A DNA stretch of 9,967 bases from Chromatiales bacterium (GTDB lineage Bacteria; Pseudomonadota; Gammaproteobacteria; Chromatiales; Chromatiaceae). The notes beneath the pieces were generated by a model that made no database searches, was not told the origin of the DNA, and saw nothing but the letters and a program-made list of their open reading frames with translations. Both the position numbers and the translations under genes were made by a program. The stretch spans positions 1-9,967 of the forward strand of contig JANTHH010000098.1 in NCBI GenBank assembly GCA_024762485.1, written 5' to 3'. The stretch's first letter is position 1, and every line of letters starts with the position of its first letter. Below, one piece after another: positions 6,803 through 9,967 of this stretch.

Positions 6803-7953
6803 TCGTCTGCTTCCACCACGCGGGCACGGGCACCGTCGGCCAGCCCCTCCTTGTCCGGCGTGGTGACCACCAATTCGCCCTCGTCCAGACCCGTGACGAT
6901 CTCGGTCATGTCCCAGTTGGCGGTGCCGGTGCGCACGGTGCGTCGCTCGACCACGCCCTCGTCGGGCCGCAACACGAACACCTTGTCCCCTTCGAGTATC
7001 GCCTCGGTGGGGATGCGCAGCGTGTCGCTGCGCACGTCAAGTATCACCTCGATGTCGGCGCTGTAGCCCGCCAGCAGGCGTTGATAGATCGCGGGGTCGT
7101 CATAGGCCACCTCGACCTCCACCGTGCGGGCCTGTTTTTCCAGGTCAAGGACATAGTCCGCCACCCGTCGCACCCTGCCCTCGAAGTGCTCGTCGGCGAA
7201 GGCATCAAGGGTGATCCTGGCCGGCAGGCCCACCGTGACCCCGGCCACGTCCACCTCGTCGATGGGCGCGGCGACGTAGAAACAGTCGTTCTCGATCAGG
7301 TCCACCACCGGCAGGGTGGCGATGCCCGGTGGCGAGGGCGTGACGTATTCATTGAGTTCGCCATTGACTTCCGCCACCACGCCACTGAAGGGGGCGTAGA
7401 GGCGGGTCTTCTCCAGTGTCGCCCGGGCGACATCGACCCGGGCCAGACTGACGGCGGCAGAGGCCTCGGAGGCATCACAGTCCGCAGCGGAGGCCTCGGC
7501 CTCGGTCTCGGCGCGCTCGGCGTCCTCCTCCGAGACCAGCTTCTGCTTGATCAGGCTGCGCAGGCGGCGCGCCTCGCGTTGTGCCTGCGCGGCCTTGAGG
7601 CAGGCGGCACGGGCGGTGGACTGGGCGGCCCCGGCCTCGCGCGTGGCGAGCACCACCTGCGCAGATACGTCCTTGTTCCAGAGTTCGAGCAGCAGATCGC
7701 CCTTTTTCACCCGGTCACCCTCGCGCACCGGCAGGCGCAGCACCTGTCCGCCCAGGCTCGGCGACAGGCGGGCGCGGCGACAGGCCTCGACCGTCCCGGC
7801 GCGGGTGTTGGCGACCGTCTTCTCCACCTTGCCGCGCGACACTTCGGCCACTGCCACCGCAACGGGCGCCGGCCGGGTCGCCCACCATCCCCAGGCGGCA
7901 AGCAGGCCGATCACCACCAGCAGTATGAGATATCGCAGGGTCTTGCTGCTCAT
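6799..7953 (-). CDS. Periplasmic adaptor (membrane-fusion protein), HlyD/MacA type
   Basis: This 384-residue adaptor would bridge the inner-membrane permeases and a TolC-type channel. An N-terminal membrane anchor (about 7-26) is followed by the first half of a lipoyl domain (about 53-92, with GGQVLRLPVREGDRVKKGDLLLEL), an alpha-helical hairpin (about 95-183), the second lipoyl half (YAPFSGVVAEV), a beta-barrel (about 220-310) and a membrane-proximal domain. There is no lipobox. The hairpin tip has R130, L134 and S141, the R-x3-L-x6-S pattern that AcrA and MacA use to dock on TolC. Four cysteines (58, 118, 159, 224) are unusual for a periplasmic adaptor. The ATG at 7953 is chosen over one 24 nt upstream because it has GAGGAG at an ideal distance. 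First gene of the operon; no outer-membrane channel is encoded here. Confidence 0.93.
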   Translation of the reverse strand: MSSKTLRYLILLVVIGLLAAWGWWATRPAPVAVAVAEVSRGKVEKTVANTRAGTVEACRRARLSPSLGGQVLRLPVREGDRVKKGDLLLELWNKDVSAQVVLATREAGAAQSTARAACLKAAQAQREARRLRSLIKQKLVSEEDAERAETEAEASAADCDASEASAAVSLARVDVARATLEKTRLYAPFSGVVAEVNGELNEYVTPSPPGIATLPVVDLIENDCFYVAAPIDEVDVAGVTVGLPARITLDAFADEHFEGRVRRVADYVLDLEKQARTVEVEVAYDDPAIYQRLLAGYSADIEVILDVRSDTLRIPTEAILEGDKVFVLRPDEGVVERRTVRTGTANWDMTEIVTGLDEGELVVTTPDKEGLADGARARVVEADE

Positions 7954-8131
7954 CGATTTCGCTCCTCTGGGCCTCATTGTAAGCCCATGCCCGCAGCGAG
8001 GGGTGGCTCACCTTGGTCACCGGCACGTCTGCTTCCCCGGTGGTGTTGCTCATCGCCGAATGATATTTTTTCCCACATCCATAACCGGCAGCGTCCCGAG
8101 GACATCCACTTGCCATCACACCTGCTCCACC
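7954..8131. promoter_or_regulatory. Divergent intergenic region between exporter and DUF6502 gene
   Basis: These 178 bp should contain the promoters of both genes, but neither is clear. On the minus strand there are -10-like TATCAT (8061-8066) and TACAAT (7976-7981), both without a good -35 box. A dyad GGTG-GCT-CACC (8002-8012) followed by GGTCACC (8015-8021) could be an operator. An AT-rich patch (8059-8070) stands out from the GC-rich surroundings. The plus-strand gene has no recognisable Shine-Dalgarno sequence. Confidence 0.4.
7962..7967 (-). promoter_or_regulatory. Ribosome binding site of the adaptor gene
   Basis: GAGGAG on the minus strand lies 8 nt before the ATG at 7953. It lies inside the reading frame that would start at the ATG at 7977, so it argues for the shorter protein. 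Confidence 0.75.
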
Positions 8132-8971
8132 ATGCATCCTGAAGGCCCCTCTCCCGCACTGGTCAGCGCACTGCGACGCCTGTTCTCGCCCCTGGTACGG
8201 CTGCTGATCGCCCGTGGTGTGACCTACCCCTACCTATGCAACGTGCTGAAGGAGGTCTATGTCGCTACCGCCGAGGATGATTTCCAGATCCAGGACAAGG
8301 TGCAGACAGACAGCCGTATCAGCCTGCTCACCGGGGTGCACCGCAAGGAGGTGAAGCGGTTGCGCGGCAGCCAACCGGAAACCGGGGTGGAAAACCGCCA
8401 GATGCCCCTCGGCAGCCTACTGGTCTCACGCTGGACGGGGTTGCCGGAATACCTGGACGAACAGGGGCACCCACTGCCATTGCCGCGCCTGGCCAGCGAG
8501 GGCGGGGAGCGCTCCTTCGAGGCGCTGGTGAGCCGTGTCAACAAGGACATCCGTCCCCGGGTCATCCTCGACGAATGGCTGCGGCTGGGCATCGTCAGCC
8601 TCGACGAGCAGGACCGGGTGGTGCTGCAGCGTGAGGCCTTCGTGCCCAGCGAGGGGTTCGACGAAAAGGTCTATTTTCTCGGCCGCAACCTGCGCGACCA
8701 CATCGCCGCCTGCGCCCAAAACCTGTCGGACGAGGGATTGCCACCACGGCTGGAGCGGAACGTCTACCATTCCGGCCTGACAAAGGCATCAGTGGAGGAG
8801 CTGCACCAGCTGGCCCGGGAAAAGGGCATGGCGGCCCTGCAGGCGGTCAACCAGCAGGCGCTGGCCATGAAGCAGCGGGATCAGGCCGCCCCGGATGCCG
8901 ACCAGCGCATGAGCTTCGGCGTCTACTTCCATGCCGAGGATGACCCGATGGCCCGCGACGAGGACACCTGA
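8132..8971 (+). CDS. Uncharacterised protein, DUF6502 family
   Basis: This 279-residue protein resembles the DUF6502 family of proteobacterial proteins of unknown function; I recognise the family by pattern (RRLFSPLVRLLIARGVTYP near the start) and could not search for it. Residues about 15-78 look like a winged-helix or helix-turn-helix unit, with RISLLTGVHRKEVKRLR (62-78) as turn and recognition helix. Residues about 140-168 (RPRVILDEWLRLGIVSLDEQDRVVL) look like a second small helix-plus-wing module. Residues 175-240 are helical, and a polar tail ends in FGVYFHAEDDPMARDEDT. No signal peptide or clear TM segment is seen, so it is probably cytoplasmic. The frame is open far upstream; ATG 8132 is chosen because the family-like sequence begins there, but no Shine-Dalgarno precedes it and ATG 8060 remains possible. 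It diverges from the exporter and converges on sthA. Confidence 0.75.
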   Translation: MHPEGPSPALVSALRRLFSPLVRLLIARGVTYPYLCNVLKEVYVATAEDDFQIQDKVQTDSRISLLTGVHRKEVKRLRGSQPETGVENRQMPLGSLLVSRWTGLPEYLDEQGHPLPLPRLASEGGERSFEALVSRVNKDIRPRVILDEWLRLGIVSLDEQDRVVLQREAFVPSEGFDEKVYFLGRNLRDHIAACAQNLSDEGLPPRLERNVYHSGLTKASVEELHQLAREKGMAALQAVNQQALAMKQRDQAAPDADQRMSFGVYFHAEDDPMARDEDT

Positions 8972-8983
8972 ACCGGGCACGCC

Positions 8984-9967
8984 TCAGGCGATGCGGTTGA
9001 GACCGTAGAGTGCCGCCACCCGGTAGGCCTCGGCCATGGTCGGGTAGTTGAAAGTGGTCTCGGCGAAATAGCGCAGGCTGTTGGCCGCACCCTGCTGCGC
9101 CATGATCGCCTGGCCGATGTGGATGATCTCCGAGGCCTGTTCACCGAAACAGTGAATGCCGAGGATCTCCAGGGTCTCGCGGTGGAAGAGGATCTTCAGC
9201 ATCCCCACCTTGCGGCCCGAGATCTGTGCCCGGGCCAGGTTCTTGAATTCGGCACGTCCCACCTCGTAAGGGATATTCTGCTCGGTGAGCTCACGCTCGT
9301 TGCGCCCGAGACAGCTGATCTCGGGCGAGGTGTAGATGCCGGTGGGGATCTCGTCCACCAGCCGCCAGTCGCACTTGCCCTCGGCGATCAGCGTGCCGAT
9401 GAAACGGCCCTGGTCGTAGCTGGCACTGGCCAGCGATGGCGCCCCGACCACATCACCGGCGGCGTAGATATGGGGCATGGCAGTCTGGTAGCGATCGTTG
9501 ACCTCAACCTGTCCGCGCCGGTTGGTCGTGACACCGATCGCATCCAGGCCCAGGGCTTCGGTATTTCCGCTGCGGCCATTGGCCCACAGCAGCACGTCGG
9601 ACTTGACCACCTTGCCCGACTGGAAACGCAACTTCACCCCGTCATCGTCCACCTCGATGGACTCATAGGTCTCGTTGTTCTGAATCAGCACACCCTGCTC
9701 GCGCAGGTGATAGCTCAGGGCATCCGTGATCTCGTCGTCCAGGTAGGAGAGCAGCCGCTCGCGGGTGTTGACCAGGTTCACCTTGAGATCGAGATTGGCG
9801 AAGATCGAGGCGTATTCACAGCCAATCACCCCGGCACCGTAGATGGTCACCCGCCAGGGTGTTTCCTCCAGTTCGAGCAGGGTGTCGCTGTCGAGAATAC
9901 GCGGGTGTTCGAAATCCAGCTCCGCCGGGCGGTAGGGGCGCGAGCCGGTGGCAACGATGAAATACGC
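8984..9967 (-). CDS. sthA: Soluble pyridine nucleotide transhydrogenase SthA, C-terminal 327 residues (runs off the right edge)
   Basis: SthA (UdhA) is a cytoplasmic FAD flavoprotein that transfers hydride between NADPH and NAD+, chiefly reoxidising surplus NADPH. The reading frame is open from the last base of the window; the missing part is about 140 residues, judged against the 466-residue E. coli protein. Seen here: the FAD-domain ATGSRPY (window residues 6-12), the NAD(P)-binding GAGVIG (44-49), the second FAD contact YAAGDVVGAPSLASASYDQG, and the dimerisation domain with IPTGIYTSPEIS and LGIHCFGEQASEIIHIGQAIM. The end, TFNYPTMAEAYRVAALYGLNR, has Tyr where lipoamide dehydrogenases have the catalytic His of HPT, which marks it as a transhydrogenase and not a disulfide reductase. 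A GTG at 9850 is internal and not a start. Its stop lies 12 bp from the stop of the convergent DUF6502 gene, with no strong terminator between them. Confidence 0.97.
   Translation of the reverse strand, partial: AYFIVATGSRPYRPAELDFEHPRILDSDTLLELEETPWRVTIYGAGVIGCEYASIFANLDLKVNLVNTRERLLSYLDDEITDALSYHLREQGVLIQNNETYESIEVDDDGVKLRFQSGKVVKSDVLLWANGRSGNTEALGLDAIGVTTNRRGQVEVNDRYQTAMPHIYAAGDVVGAPSLASASYDQGRFIGTLIAEGKCDWRLVDEIPTGIYTSPEISCLGRNERELTEQNIPYEVGRAEFKNLARAQISGRKVGMLKILFHRETLEILGIHCFGEQASEIIHIGQAIMAQQGAANSLRYFAETTFNYPTMAEAYRVAALYGLNRIA

Noticed and set aside
7715..8137. Minus-strand frame of 140 codons starting in the divergent gap, including a sub-frame from ATG 8055
   Set aside because: It runs out of frame into the adaptor gene, where its composition turns Arg/Gly-rich like a shadow; the part within the gap is too short to support a gene and no clear ribosome binding site was seen.
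6742..8142. Plus-strand open frame of 466 codons opposite the adaptor
   Set aside because: It covers the adaptor gene in antisense and ends within the DUF6502 start region; it has no ribosome binding site and no family resemblance.

Overview
The window is a GC-rich chromosomal segment that reads as a gammaproteobacterium. The NusA, RimP, IF2 and SthA proteins follow the Enterobacteria/Pseudomonas versions closely, and the rimP-nusA-infB order and an SthA-type transhydrogenase fit that class. The exact genus cannot be told from the sequence; a Chromatiales-like purple or sulfur lineage is a guess from base composition and style. Almost all of the DNA is coding, and all but one of the genes lie on the minus strand. 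Two genes run off the window: infB at the left edge (its C-terminal half is missing) and sthA at the right edge (its N-terminal part is missing).

Right to left in transcription order on the minus strand: (i) positions 9967-8984, the C-terminal 327 residues of soluble transhydrogenase SthA; (ii) positions 7953-3731, a tightly coupled four-gene export operon (membrane-fusion adaptor, ABC ATPase, two MacB/FtsX-type permeases) joined by two 4-nt ATGA overlaps and a 1-nt gap; (iii) positions 3678-1, the rimP-nusA-infB operon for ribosome maturation, transcription elongation/termination and translation initiation. This last operon has a near-consensus sigma70 promoter (TTGACG, 17 nt, TAGAAT) and an approximately 150-nt leader carrying two intrinsic-terminator-like hairpins before the rimP start codon. 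The only plus-strand gene is an uncharacterised DUF6502-type protein (8132-8971). It diverges from the exporter across a 178-bp gap and converges on sthA with 12 bp between the stop codons.

How the genes fit together: the adaptor, ATPase and paired permeases should form a tripartite MacAB-like machine with a TolC-type outer-membrane channel encoded elsewhere; the substrate is unknown. The DUF6502 protein has a helix-turn-helix-like N-terminal part and its position makes it a candidate regulator, but this is only inference. The rimP operon is housekeeping, and the layout of its leader suggests attenuation, which would fit feedback by its own product NusA.

No mobile element, CRISPR array, rRNA or tRNA gene was seen. 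The most interesting points are the double-terminator leader of rimP-nusA-infB without the tRNA found there in E. coli, four cysteines in the exporter's adaptor placed so that two disulfides look possible, the paired non-identical permeases, and the DUF6502 gene beside the exporter.
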